DNA of 64,000 nt from JBFEYJ01 sp041563315 (GTDB lineage: Bacteria; Pseudomonadota; Gammaproteobacteria; Thiohalomonadales; Thiohalomonadaceae), in contig JBFFNE010000005.1 in the NCBI GenBank assembly GCA_041563315.1, positions 4,269-68,268 on the forward strand, given 5' to 3'. Shown here one piece after another: positions 10,590-17,221 of this stretch. The notes under the pieces were generated by a model. It was given only the letters and a program-made list of their open reading frames with translations. It did no database searches and had not been told where the DNA came from. Each line of letters opens with the position of its first letter. The stretch's first letter is position 1. The position numbers were made by a program, and so were the translations under genes.

Positions 10590-11153
10590 CGGGCGACCAA
10601 AGGTGGCCACCAGAGTGCGATCGGTGGTGGCGGCGAAAACATAACTAGCGCTAGTGGAGACCTCGGTCCCACCCTCGGTCCAGTTGACGAAGTTATAGCC
10701 ATTGCTGGCCGAAGCAGTTAGCGTTACCTGCGTATTATATTTGTAGGAGCCGCCGCCGGTCACACTCCCGCCGGCAACCGGTGCGGCGCTTGCACCGATG
10801 GAGTAAGAATTGATAGAGAAATTGGCCACCAGAGTGCGATCGGCAGAGGCGCTGAAGGTATAATTGGCACTGGTGGAGACCTCAGTCCCACCCTCGGTCC
10901 AGTTGACGAAGCTATAGCCATTGTTGGCCGAAGCGGTAAGCGTTACGGCTTCAGAGAGGTTGTAGCCGCCTCCGCCGGTCACACTCCCCCCCTCCGTCGG
11001 GGCCGCGCTGCCCGCTATGGAATAGTCCGATGAGGCAGGCGCAGGCACAGGCGCATCCCCTCCCCCTCCGCCACAGCCACTGAGGGTGAGCATGGCGGCC
11101 AGCGCCGCGGTCCAGAGTCCTTTGCCTAAAAGGGTGCGTGCAATCGCGCTCAT
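4797..11153 (-). CDS. Giant modular surface lipoprotein with six about 320-residue repeats
   Basis: The 2118-residue protein starts with a lipoprotein signal (TLSGC, Cys27) followed by a Gly-rich linker. Residues about 43-188 hold two copies of an InlB/Listeria-Bacteroides-type repeat (GGSVTGGGGYNLSEAVTLTA... VNWTEGG). Six tandem modules of about 320 residues follow to the C-terminus. Each module has an SFTK..TL.W...SCEITN...LTCQGE part, then QT.GYYGS....NSWVAIVNLT.PI...D.FN...YC..LGYVG..KTK..F..H..YYL, then SPTSGV..MVLCQT, and ends in a bacterial Ig-like (Big_2-type) unit (AITYVSSNPAVATVDA...TITATKAAD). Four cysteines recur in each module. I do not recognise the middle part of the module. 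The protein probably sits on the cell surface; adhesion is a guess. Transcription ends at the hairpin near 4690; a CRP-like site lies upstream. Confidence 0.88.
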   Translation of the reverse strand: MSAIARTLLGKGLWTAALAAMLTLSGCGGGGGDAPVPAPASSDYSIAGSAAPTEGGSVTGGGGYNLSEAVTLTASANNGYSFVNWTEGGTEVSTSANYTFSASADRTLVANFSINSYSIGASAAPVAGGSVTGGGSYKYNTQVTLTASASNGYNFVNWTEGGTEVSTSASYVFAATTDRTLVATFGRPLVMQSFTKTSESTLAWSTTGAASCEITNDQNGEVLTVAADSLTSGKALHPLPAGTTFTLTCQGETGTTGSLSATTVGTNPFPQTMGYYGSASSLANSWVAIVNLTTPIGFTDMYDFNAQVDSYCSTLGYVGAAKTKSGAFSTHATYYLHSGTGVIGVSAPSTASQVTVIPAGATYTNVYTNASHYNNSWGNVARASIGNNAATKTATTITSPTSGVGQMVLCQTDISFRNTTSLAQSISFADPGPIRKVQGLDTSFVNIASGGQGLGAITYVSSNPAVAAVDASTGSVTLVGLGTTTITATKAADAFVGAQASYTLTVDSPQPTNLQSFTKTSSNTISWTTGVTGTLSCEITNDQNTEVLKVTADSLTSGTALHPLPVGATFTITCQGEDGSSATLSATTVGTNPFPQTVGYYGSASSMDNSWVAIVNLTTPITFTDGFDFNSQVENYCTGLGYVGAAKTKTGDFSTHDTYYLQTAWAVITGNGPSKKVTHIPGDATFTNIYANETNYNTWPHVERVTIGNNSSSGTSISSPTSGVNQMVLCQTNIKLGNTTSLPQTISFSEPGPLRKVQGVDEPSFVNAATGGLGSGAITYVSSDPAVATVDATTGTVTLLTLGTTTITATKASDLFVEAQASYTLTVDSPQPIDLQSFTKTSDNTLSWTTGQTGTLSCEITNDQNSEVLNVTADSLTSGTALHHLQAGATFTITCQGEDGTSATLSATTVGTNPFPQTVGYYGSPSSIDNSWVAIVNLTTPIDFTDGYDFNAKVDAFCTGLGYVGAVKTKTGDFSLHDTHYLYTGYGVVSPSPSTKVTVIPGDLTFSNIYSNRAHTDGYSTVIAASIGNNSVLTWSGTASPTSGVDQMVLCQTDIKLGNTTSLPQTISFADPGPFRKVQGLDTTFVNTASGGLGTGAITYVSSDPAVATVDATTGTVTVVGLGTATITATKAADAFVGAQASYTLTVDSPQPLNLTSFIKSTDTTLHWAMDFAVSCEITNSQNTDVISIAPYSLASGGALHALPTGTTFTLTCQDETGAVTSQSVTTVVTNQFPQTAGYYGSANSANNSWVAIVNLTSPITFADGLDFNAQADSYCAGLGYVGVVKTKNGAFATHDTFYLHAGSLPGITWVWEPSKQATVIPGDVTLSNIYTNGANHSSYAQVIRTSIGNNASVDQSYSVASPTSGVNPMVLCQTDIPLQNTKGLLQTISFPNPGPIRKVQGMDASTFTNRVSDGLGLGAVTYVSSNPAVATVNANGTVTLVGLGTTTITATKAADAFVEAQASYTLTVDIPRPVNLKGFIKSTDNTLRWSTDFAVSCEITNNQNSEVITLSGGDMSQGNSLHTLPAGVTFTLTCQGEDGTTSSTSVSTVTNLYPQTMGYYGSTSSQSNSWVAIVNLTTPIGFTDMFDFNAQVDSYCSALGYVGAAKTKSGAFSTHATYYLHSGTGVTGVSAPTTASQVTVIPADATYTNVYTNASHYDSSLGYVARASIGHNAATNTATSITGPTSGVGQMVLCQTDILFKNSALLPQAIGFAEPGPIRRVVGIDTSYSNTASGGKGTGAITYTSSNPSVATVDAITGDVTLLSMGSTTITATKAADTFFQQAKASYVLNFDTPMNLNMQSFTKTDDYTLAWTIGAAVSCNITNDQNTVVTPITLNKQANGIATGRLMHGLPAATAFTVTCNGETGTTGSLVASAGINPFPQTVGYYGSANSVDNSWVAIVNLTTPIGFTDMYDFNAKVDSYCTGLGYVGAAKTKSGTFSTHATYYLHSRYGITGISPPSNEVTLIPGDATYTNVYTNQAHTDVTSWGQVVRASVGNNNATNVSTSIISPTSGVNQMVLCQTDTSFRETVLLTQTVSFTNPGPVFKTLGVDIPFTNAASGSVVSTPITYVSSNPGVATVDANGTVTLVSVGTITITATINPAFGFIEAQASYTLDVQ
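10590..11027 (-). repeat. Two tandem InlB-type repeats in the lipoprotein N-terminus
   Basis: Two copies of about 73 residues (about 219 bases) each contain AAP..GGSVTGGG, VTLTASA.NGY.FVNWTEGGTEVSTSA and DRTLVA.F. At DNA level the copies are closely similar, including a shared segment encoding the FVNWTEGG core. Confidence 0.8.
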
Positions 11154-11530
11154 CGTTATTCCTTCCCTATTTTTATTTATTTAAAGCGTGTACCAGCCCA
11201 GCTTTGGCTGGATCACAAATTTTCCTGAAGCGGTTGTTTGCCGGATCTCAGCGGAGAGACATGATAAAACTTGGGGTATTTTCACAGGGATGGAATGTGA
11301 CCGCTTGTCTAAAAGCGACAAAACATTGAACAAATGCGCCAAAACATCATCGGTAAGCGTGAACCACGTCACAATATAACGCTTAATCTTGAACTACTAA
11401 AAATCAGCTTGCCCGCCCCTCGCGAAAATTGGGCGATCCGGGCGCAGGGAGGGAGAACCCCCTGCTATGCTGGGTAGTACCGGGACAAAGGTAGATCTCC
11501 GCCTGGATTATCCGCTGGTTACTGAAACTC
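11154..11530. other. Upstream region of the lipoprotein gene
   Basis: No gene is seen. CCAGCC (11193-11198) and GGCTGG (11206-11211) could form a hairpin in the 5' untranslated RNA of the lipoprotein. The GC-rich part at 11410-11510 has short inverted runs but matches no riboswitch that I know. Confidence 0.5.
11358..11373 (-). promoter_or_regulatory. CRP-like site upstream of the lipoprotein gene
   Basis: On the plus strand CGTGA-ACCACG-TCACA matches the CRP pattern TGTGA-N6-TCACA with one mismatch. A TATATT sequence lies next to it on the minus strand. It is about 205 bases before the lipoprotein start, so either a long leader or a chance match is possible. Confidence 0.35.
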
Positions 11531-11556
11531 AAAAAAAACCGACCTTTGAGGCCGGT
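11531..11556 (-). terminator. Terminator after the porin gene
   Basis: On the minus strand ACCGGCC-TCAAA-GGTCGGT is followed by eight T residues. It lies 31 bases past the porin stop codon and ends the dsrE-like/porin operon. Confidence 0.85.
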
Positions 11557-11586
11557 GAATCAAACAACGCCAGGGAGTAAGGTTGG

Positions 11587-12942
11587 TCAGAATATGTGGG
11601 TTATTTGTGCTGCGACACGGTTGCCGATACCGTCGAGGTTGCCATTCGGGTTATTTCCATTGACGCCGTTCCAGTCCGGCGCTTCAGCCTTGTGGATCTC
11701 GTAGTTCAGCGTCAGCCGCGATTTCTTGTTAAAGTGGTAATTCACACCCAAGGTGGTCGTGATGAACTCCATCAGAAAATCCCTGCCATTTGGCAAGTCC
11801 GTATCGTCGGTCAGTCGATTGTAGACATCGTAGCGCAGGTCCAGCTGCCATTTGCTATTGGGGATATAAAAGCCGAGGTCCAGATAGTAGCCGTTGGCTT
11901 CACCCTCCTCGCCATTACCTGCTGACACAGCCTGATTGATGTCGAAGGTCGGCTTGTCCGGGCCGAGAAAGATCATCCCTTCGCCGCGCATATATTCGGC
12001 CGTCACGCGGAAGGGCTTTTTCATATACTTCATGCCGACACCGCGACGTTTGCGCGCGAACTCCTCAGGGTTATAAGTAGCGTCATCGGTGTTATCCAAC
12101 TGGCGCTTACCGTCCTGACTCCAGGCAAACAGTTTGAGGCCTTCGGCACGCGGTCCATTGCCGCCGAACGGAAGCTCCGACGACCAGTAGAGGTAGCGAT
12201 CCTTGTTATCGTCATTGTCGCCGAAGTTCAGGCCATTGCCATTCCCCAGCATTAGCGCATAGGTATGCTCCCAGCCACCAGCCTTGAAACTGTCAAACAA
12301 CTGGGCACCAACATCACGAAAGGCGCCTACCGGCTTCTCAAAACCATTGAGAGTGCCATCCCCGGGAAGTGTGGCCGGGGGATTATTCGGCGTATAACTT
12401 GTATTGGGGAAACGCTCCAGCAGCAGCTGGTTGCTCACCGTAGTGAAGTTGATGTAGTCAAAGACATGAATGGCCTGCAGGCCCTCTTCGGCACCCGGAT
12501 ACTTGAACAGCCCTACACGGACTCGCGCACCCGGTATCTTGTTAATGGTGATACTTGCATCATTGATCATTGCACTACCGCCATCAGCGGCAGTGATCCC
12601 ATTGTTACCAAACTCGGTCAGCAGGAAATAATTGACACTGCTGTCGAGCGGAAAACCGGTGCCACGCACACCAATTCTCGCCCGGTTGACGTTGAACTGG
12701 GACTGCGAGGTCAGGTTAGGACCAATCAGCTTCGGAGGAATGTAGCCACCGGCGCTGTTGGCGTCGCTATAATCCTTCTGGTACTGCACCTGAATAAACC
12801 CCCATACCTTCGCTCGCTCTGCCGCGCTGTTTGGCTCTGTACCCTGCAGCATCAACCAGTTGGCCGCCTCCACCTGCATGCCACCGAATACCCCGACAAG
12901 CATCACCAGCAACGAGGCCGGCCTATAACCTTTCATCTTCAT
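11587..12942 (-). CDS. Outer-membrane porin
   Basis: The 451-residue protein has a signal peptide (about residues 1-26, ending QVEA before ANW), beta-strand-rich sequence throughout and a C-terminal Phe (AAQITHIF), as outer-membrane barrels do. KVWGFIQVQYQ and FNVNRARIGVRGT near the N-terminus, and ITTTLGVNYHFNKKSRLTLNYEIHK near the C-terminus, recall OprO/OprP-like porins. The substrate cannot be told. It is 36 bases downstream of the dsrE-like gene on the same strand and probably in one operon, under the ECF-type promoter at 13513-13537. A link with uptake or release of sulfur compounds is inference from that context only. Confidence 0.85.
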   Translation of the reverse strand: MKMKGYRPASLLVMLVGVFGGMQVEAANWLMLQGTEPNSAAERAKVWGFIQVQYQKDYSDANSAGGYIPPKLIGPNLTSQSQFNVNRARIGVRGTGFPLDSSVNYFLLTEFGNNGITAADGGSAMINDASITINKIPGARVRVGLFKYPGAEEGLQAIHVFDYINFTTVSNQLLLERFPNTSYTPNNPPATLPGDGTLNGFEKPVGAFRDVGAQLFDSFKAGGWEHTYALMLGNGNGLNFGDNDDNKDRYLYWSSELPFGGNGPRAEGLKLFAWSQDGKRQLDNTDDATYNPEEFARKRRGVGMKYMKKPFRVTAEYMRGEGMIFLGPDKPTFDINQAVSAGNGEEGEANGYYLDLGFYIPNSKWQLDLRYDVYNRLTDDTDLPNGRDFLMEFITTTLGVNYHFNKKSRLTLNYEIHKAEAPDWNGVNGNNPNGNLDGIGNRVAAQITHIF

Positions 12943-12978
12943 TCTGTGTTCTCCCTCTGTGCGTCTCGTCTGTGATGT

Positions 12979-13425
12979 TCACGGTTTGATGAGTTCGTAG
13001 CCTTTTTTACGCAGCGCCAGGATCCGTGTCACTCCGCCCGAATCGGTAGTCGCAAGACTGTTGATTGCCGGCGGTTCTCCCAACAGCTTCGTCATATTGG
13101 CAATGGTGTTTTTGCAGGCATGAAATTTGACCTCGGCATTCTCCACCAGATTCTGGATGCGCTGTCTGTTCGCATTGTCGTCAAACAGCAGGCGCAGCCC
13201 GGGCCCGAAGGCCACAATCTGGATGTCTACGTTGTCAGTGCCGTACGCCTTCACGATATTTCCGGCCACATTCAACACCAGCGTCTGCTTGAAGGGGTCA
13301 CCATCACTGATCTGCAGCACCACCTTATGCTCGGCAAACGGTTTTTCACCCGCCGAGACCGGAAGCGCTATCAACAGTCCCAATATCAGCGGCAACCACA
13401 GACCATACATTCGTTTATTCATCAC
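12979..13425 (-). CDS. Periplasmic DsrE-like protein
   Basis: The 148-residue protein has a signal peptide (about residues 1-25, LPVSA before GEKPF) and a DsrE/DsrF-like fold. Signs are HKVVLQISDGDPFKQTLVLNVAGNI, then VDIQIVAFGPGLRLL, the Cys-containing VKFHACKNTIANM (Cys104), and a final ILALRKKGYELIKP. DsrE relatives bind or relay sulfur through that Cys in cytoplasmic sulfur oxidation. This copy is exported, so its role is not established. It is the first gene of an operon with the porin. Its sequence layout matches the C-terminal half of the anti-sigma factor encoded by the divergent pair at 13626-14896, including the Cys and the end (GYELIKP against GWRYIKA). Confidence 0.85.
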   Translation of the reverse strand: MMNKRMYGLWLPLILGLLIALPVSAGEKPFAEHKVVLQISDGDPFKQTLVLNVAGNIVKAYGTDNVDIQIVAFGPGLRLLFDDNANRQRIQNLVENAEVKFHACKNTIANMTKLLGEPPAINSLATTDSGGVTRILALRKKGYELIKP

Positions 13426-13512
13426 TCAACACTCCTCTACTGGCTTTGATACAGACTGTCGTGCATGCACAGCTCGCACACATACGAAATTCCGACTAAT
13501 CTTGTAAGGAAA

Positions 13513-13537
13513 GACGAACAAAGAAGAAAATTATTCC
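13513..13537 (-). promoter_or_regulatory. Predicted ECF-sigma promoter of the dsrE-like/porin operon
   Basis: Read on the minus strand, GGAATAA (13537-13531) is followed after 14 bases by CGTC (13516-13513). This is the layout of ECF-type -35 and -10 elements. The same two words occur on the opposite strand before the sigma gene. Confidence 0.55.
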
Positions 13538-13559
13538 AAAAAAGGGCAATAAAAGATTT

Positions 13560-13585
13560 GGAATAAAACCGGCGGATGCTACGTC
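13560..13585 (+). promoter_or_regulatory. Predicted autoregulated ECF promoter of the sigma gene
   Basis: GGAATAA (13560-13566) and CGTC (13582-13585) are 15 bases apart. Transcription would start about 35 bases before the sigma factor ATG. The divergent partner has the same words with a 14-base gap. Confidence 0.55.
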
Positions 13586-13625
13586 ACTCCATATAACTGA
13601 CAGACCACCATAAGAGTGAGATGCG

Positions 13626-14177
13626 ATGATGTTACTGGGACACCTGTGCCGAAACCGTGAGTTTCGGCTACACCTGGAAAAGAGCAGGAAGCGGCTCTAT
13701 CGCCTTGCCTATTCATGGTGCCATGCCCCTGAACTGGCCGATGACCTGACACAGGAGGCACTTTCCAAGGCACTCAAACAAAGTGCCCAGCTCAAAGACC
13801 TGAGTGCTATGGACGGTTGGCTGTTCCGCATCCTCTCTAACTGCTGGCATGACTATCTTCGCAGTCGGCATGAAACGCTACAGTACGATGAGGAGCGTGA
13901 TCTTGACCCGGTGACACCGGAACAACTTAATCTGCGCCAGCAGGATATCGAAAGCGTAAGAAAGGCTGTCGCCACTCTTACACAAGAGCAGCGACAAGTT
14001 ATTACCCTGGTGGATATCGAAGGGTGCCGCTATGCCGAGGTTGCCGAGATCCTCGCATTGCCCATCGGCACAGTCATGAGTCGCCTGTGCCGGGCACGCC
14101 ACGCCCTCAAGGAAAGGCTGCTGACAAAAGTTGAGGTGCCACGCCGACAGGTGCTGCCTTTCAGGAGGCTGACATGA
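13626..14177 (+). CDS. ECF-family RNA polymerase sigma factor
   Basis: The 183-residue protein has sigma region 2 (KRLYRLAYSWCHAPELADDLTQEALSKAL, with the DGWLFRILSNCWHDYLRSR segment for -10 recognition) and region 4 (LTQEQRQVITLVDIEGCRYAEVAEIL with IGTVMSRLCRARHALKERL as the -35-reading helix-turn-helix). It lacks regions 1 and 3, as ECF factors do. It overlaps the next gene by four bases (ATGA), the usual sigma/anti-sigma arrangement. An alternative ATG lies one codon downstream. The probable targets are its own promoter and the divergent dsrE-like/porin operon, because both carry GGAATAA...CGTC. The target assignment is inferred. Confidence 0.93.
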   Translation: MMLLGHLCRNREFRLHLEKSRKRLYRLAYSWCHAPELADDLTQEALSKALKQSAQLKDLSAMDGWLFRILSNCWHDYLRSRHETLQYDEERDLDPVTPEQLNLRQQDIESVRKAVATLTQEQRQVITLVDIEGCRYAEVAEILALPIGTVMSRLCRARHALKERLLTKVEVPRRQVLPFRRLT

Positions 14178-14896
14178 ATCGTAAATTCCCTCCCCCGATC
14201 TCCGGCGAACAGCTCAATGCCTTCATCGATGATGAGCTTAATTTCGAGGAAAAAACACGGATTTTCGAACATCTGGGTAAAGATGAAGCCCTTATTCGGG
14301 AGACCCAGGAGTTACAACAACTGCGTTCACTGCTGAAACACGCCTACCGTAATCCACCGCCCCCCCCCCATAACAGGAATCGCGCTGTAAGCCACCTTCC
14401 CTTGAAGGGCCTGGCCGCCGGATTATTGTTAGGCCTCGGGGTGATAACGGGTTGGTTTGGTAACGCTTTCACGGACAATATCCGAGTCGCCCTTGATGGT
14501 TCGGCAACTCACCTAAATACCGTTGCTGCGGATCAAGCGAACTTGCTGCTTCATATCAGCACGAACGATCCGGCTAGAATGGAGGCGGCATTAAATTATG
14601 CCGAAGAACAGTTGGCTACCCATCGTGCACAAGACCTTGCGTTTCGCCTGGAGGTCGTTGCTAACGATGGGGGGATCGAGCTGCTGCGACGTGACACCTC
14701 GCCCTACCCCGAGCGAATCGAGGCACTGCTCAGTGAATACGATAATGTCACCTTCCTCGCCTGTGCCAATGCCCTGCACAAGCTGCAAGCTCAAGGCGTG
14801 AATGTGGAGCTTCTGCCCGGCACACGCAGTGACCATACCGCTCTCGATAAGATTATCGAACGACTTGACAAGGGGTGGCGTTATATAAAGGCGTAA
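14174..14896 (+). CDS. Membrane anti-sigma factor with a periplasmic DsrE-like domain
   Basis: This 240-residue protein has three parts. Residues 1-60 (ISGEQLNAFIDDELNFEEKTRIFEHL) look like the cytoplasmic sigma-binding part of anti-sigma factors but lack the HxxxCxxC zinc motif. Residues about 77-96 are one membrane helix (GLAAGLLLGLGVITGW). Residues about 120-240 look like a DsrE fold: NLLLHISTNDPARMEAALNYAEE, LEVVANDGGIELLR, the Cys-bearing VTFLACANALHKL (Cys197), then GVNVELLP and a final KGWRYIKA. The sensor half therefore resembles the exported DsrE-like protein encoded divergently. It probably holds the sigma factor until a sulfur or redox signal acts on the periplasmic domain; that is inference. 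The fused layout is one I do not know from described anti-sigma factors. Confidence 0.82.
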   Translation: MNRKFPPPISGEQLNAFIDDELNFEEKTRIFEHLGKDEALIRETQELQQLRSLLKHAYRNPPPPPHNRNRAVSHLPLKGLAAGLLLGLGVITGWFGNAFTDNIRVALDGSATHLNTVAADQANLLLHISTNDPARMEAALNYAEEQLATHRAQDLAFRLEVVANDGGIELLRRDTSPYPERIEALLSEYDNVTFLACANALHKLQAQGVNVELLPGTRSDHTALDKIIERLDKGWRYIKA

Positions 14897-14990
14897 GGCT
14901 TTACCGCAACAGCTTAATGCACGCTGCTTTTGAGCCGAGATCCTCTGCCTTTCCGCAATAAGGGCAGATGTTGGATGCCAACACGAAAAC

Positions 14991-15020
14991 GAAAAAAGCC
15001 CCGCCGAGGCGGGGCTTTTT
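14991..15020. terminator. Bidirectional terminator between the anti-sigma gene and groEL
   Basis: GCCCCGCC (14998-15005) pairs with GGCGGGGC (15008-15015). A-runs on the left and T-runs on the right give a U-tract in both directions, serving the two converging genes. Confidence 0.9.
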
Positions 15021-15041
15021 AGTTCGACGTGGAAGCCGGGC

Positions 15042-16694
15042 TTACATCATGCCCATGCCGCCCATGCCTCCCATGCCGCCCATGTCACCGCCCATACCAC
15101 CGGCAGCAGACTCAGCCTTCGGCAGTTCGGCCACCATCGCTTCGGTGGTGATCATCAGACCAGCCACAGAGGCAGCGTTCTGCAGGGCAGAACGGGTTAC
15201 CTTGGTCGGGTCGAGAATACCCATCTCGATCATGTCACCATACTCGCCACTGGCGGCGTTGTAGCCGTAGTTGCCCTCACCCGCTTTGACGTTATTCAGT
15301 ACCACAGAAGCCTCATCGCCGGCGTTGGCAACAATCTGGCGCAGCGGCTCTTCCATGGCGCGGCGAGCGATAGCGATACCGATATCCTGATCGTGGTTGG
15401 CGCCGGTCAGTTTGTCGATAGCGTTCAGTACACGCACCAGCGCGGTACCACCGCCAGGCACTACACCCTCTTCCACTGCGGCGCGGGTAGCGTGCAGGGC
15501 GTCGTCGATGCGATCCTTCTTCTCCTTCATCTCCACTTCGGTGGCAGCGCCAACCTTGATTACCGCAACACCGCCGGCCAGCTTGGCTACGCGCTCCTGC
15601 AGCTTCTCCTTGTCATAGTCAGAGGTGGTCTCTTCGATCTGGGCACGGATCTGAGCCACTCGTGCCTCGATGTCGCCTTTCTGGCCAGCACCATCGACAA
15701 TCACGGTATTCTCTTTCGAGACCACGATGCGCTTGGCGGTACCCAGGTCGTTGATCGAAGCCTTCTCCAGGGAGAAGCCGACCTCTTCGGAGATCACCTG
15801 TCCGCCAGTGAGGATGGCCATATCCTGCAGCATCGCCTTGCGGCGATCGCCAAAGCCCGGGGCCTTGACTGCAGCGACCTTAACGATACCACGAATGGAG
15901 TTGACCACCAGAGTTGCCAAGGCCTCGCCTTCAACATCCTCCGCAACGATCAGCAACGGTTTGCCAGACTTGGCCACGCCCTCGAGCACCGGCAACAGCT
16001 CACGGATATTGGAGATCTTCTTGTCGTACAGCAGGATGTAGGGGTCTTCCAGCTCGGCGACCATCTTCTCCTGGTTGTTGACGAAATAGGGGGAGAGGTA
16101 GCCGCGGTCAAACTGCATACCCTCAACCACGTCCAGCTCGTCGTACAGGGAAGAACCCTCTTCAACGGTAATGACGCCGTCTTTTCCTACCTTTTCCATA
16201 GCATCGGCGATGATTTTGCCGATAGCCTCATCGGAGTTGGCGGAGATAGTGCCGACCTGAGCAATGGCCTTGTTGTCGGTGCAAGGCTTGGAGAGATTCT
16301 TCAGCTCCTCAACCGCCGCAATAACCGCCTTGTCGATACCGCGCTTCAGATCCATCGGATTCATCCCGGCGGTGACCGCTTTCATGCCTTCACGGAGGAT
16401 GGCCTGGGCCAGCACGGTTGCCGTGGTGGTGCCGTCACCAGCGATATCGGAGGTCTGGGAAGAGACTTCCTTGACCATCTGGGCCCCCATATTCTCAAAC
16501 TTGTTTTCCAGCTCGATCTCCTTGGCCACGGAGACGCCATCCTTGGTGATGGTAGGGGCGCCGAAAGACTTCTCCAGCACGACGTTGCGGCCCTTGGGAC
16601 CAAGGGTGACCTTAACGGCATTGGCCAGGGTGTTAACACCCTTGACCATCAACTGGCGGGCGTCATCGGAAAACTTGACTTCTTTTGCACTCAT
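15042..16694 (-). CDS. groEL: Chaperonin GroEL
   Basis: The 550-residue, 60-kDa chaperonin subunit forms the double-ring folding chamber. The N-terminus MSAKEVKFSDDARQLMVKGV, the ATP-binding GDGTTTATVLAQAI, and the closing GGM-repeat tail ending GGMGMM are all present. Length and sequence are normal. It is the second gene of the groES-groEL operon, 48 bases behind groES, and is controlled by the promoter with CIRCE at 17168-17221. Long open frames on the opposite strand are shadows. Confidence 0.99.
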   Translation of the reverse strand: MSAKEVKFSDDARQLMVKGVNTLANAVKVTLGPKGRNVVLEKSFGAPTITKDGVSVAKEIELENKFENMGAQMVKEVSSQTSDIAGDGTTTATVLAQAILREGMKAVTAGMNPMDLKRGIDKAVIAAVEELKNLSKPCTDNKAIAQVGTISANSDEAIGKIIADAMEKVGKDGVITVEEGSSLYDELDVVEGMQFDRGYLSPYFVNNQEKMVAELEDPYILLYDKKISNIRELLPVLEGVAKSGKPLLIVAEDVEGEALATLVVNSIRGIVKVAAVKAPGFGDRRKAMLQDMAILTGGQVISEEVGFSLEKASINDLGTAKRIVVSKENTVIVDGAGQKGDIEARVAQIRAQIEETTSDYDKEKLQERVAKLAGGVAVIKVGAATEVEMKEKKDRIDDALHATRAAVEEGVVPGGGTALVRVLNAIDKLTGANHDQDIGIAIARRAMEEPLRQIVANAGDEASVVLNNVKAGEGNYGYNAASGEYGDMIEMGILDPTKVTRSALQNAASVAGLMITTEAMVAELPKAESAAGGMGGDMGGMGGMGGMGMM

Positions 16695-16742
16695 GGTGAA
16701 CTTCCTCTTAACTCTTTGATATTTATCGATTTCTGGCGAAAA

Positions 16743-17033
16743 TTAGCCTTCGATAACGCCCATAATGTCTTCTTCGCGCATCATCAGTAGCTCTTCGCCT
16801 TCAACCTTGACGGCGGTACCGGCGTACTGACCAAACATCACCTTGTCACCAACTTTGACATCCATTGGGCGGACTTCGCCATTTTCCAGGATACGACCCT
16901 TGCCTACAGCCAGAACCTCCCCCTGATTGGGTTTTTCAGCGGCAGAACCGGGCAGAACTATTCCACCGGCGGTAGTGGTCTCTTCTTCCATGCGACGGAC
17001 AAGCACACGGTCATGCAACGGACGAATGTTCAT
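16743..17033 (-). CDS. groES: Co-chaperonin GroES
   Basis: The 96-residue lid of the GroEL chamber starts MNIRPLHDRVLVRRMEEE, with AGGIVLPGSAAEKPNQGEV as the mobile loop region and a normal C-terminus (MREEDIMGVIEG). The start chosen is the ATG at 17033, which follows AAGGAG by 6 bases; a TTG five codons further upstream would place the ribosome site inside the gene. It is the first gene of the groESL operon. Confidence 0.98.
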   Translation of the reverse strand: MNIRPLHDRVLVRRMEEETTTAGGIVLPGSAAEKPNQGEVLAVGKGRILENGEVRPMDVKVGDKVMFGQYAGTAVKVEGEELLMMREEDIMGVIEG

Positions 17034-17167
17034 TCTGTTCTCCTTCAAACATACAAAGTAATAACGACATCATGCCACCCACCGACAGCTGCCAACCCAG
17101 GATATCGCCTTGAGTCAGACAGGCTGCTGGTGCAACGGCGTGCCGCTTGGGGAAAATGCATCGACTG

Positions 17168-17194
17168 TTAGCACTCCCCTCACGTGAGTGCTAA
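17168..17194. promoter_or_regulatory. CIRCE operator (HrcA binding site)
   Basis: TTAGCACTC-N9-GAGTGCTAA is an exact match to the CIRCE consensus. It overlaps the end of the -10 element and the likely transcription start of groESL, so repression by HrcA is expected. Confidence 0.95.
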
Positions 17195-17221
17195 TGATAA
17201 TTACCTAATGTAAATAGTCAA
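17194..17221 (-). promoter_or_regulatory. groESL sigma-70 promoter
   Basis: On the minus strand TTGACT (17221-17216), a 16-base spacer and TATCAT (17199-17194) form a good vegetative promoter. The downstream CIRCE makes heat regulation by HrcA likely, with no sigma-32 consensus noted. Confidence 0.75.

Noticed and set aside
11405..11520. Possible cyclic-di-GMP or other riboswitch before the lipoprotein
   Set aside because: GC-rich paired words are present, but I could not place the conserved bases of any known class.
15393..16790. 465-codon plus-strand frame
   Set aside because: It is antisense to groEL.
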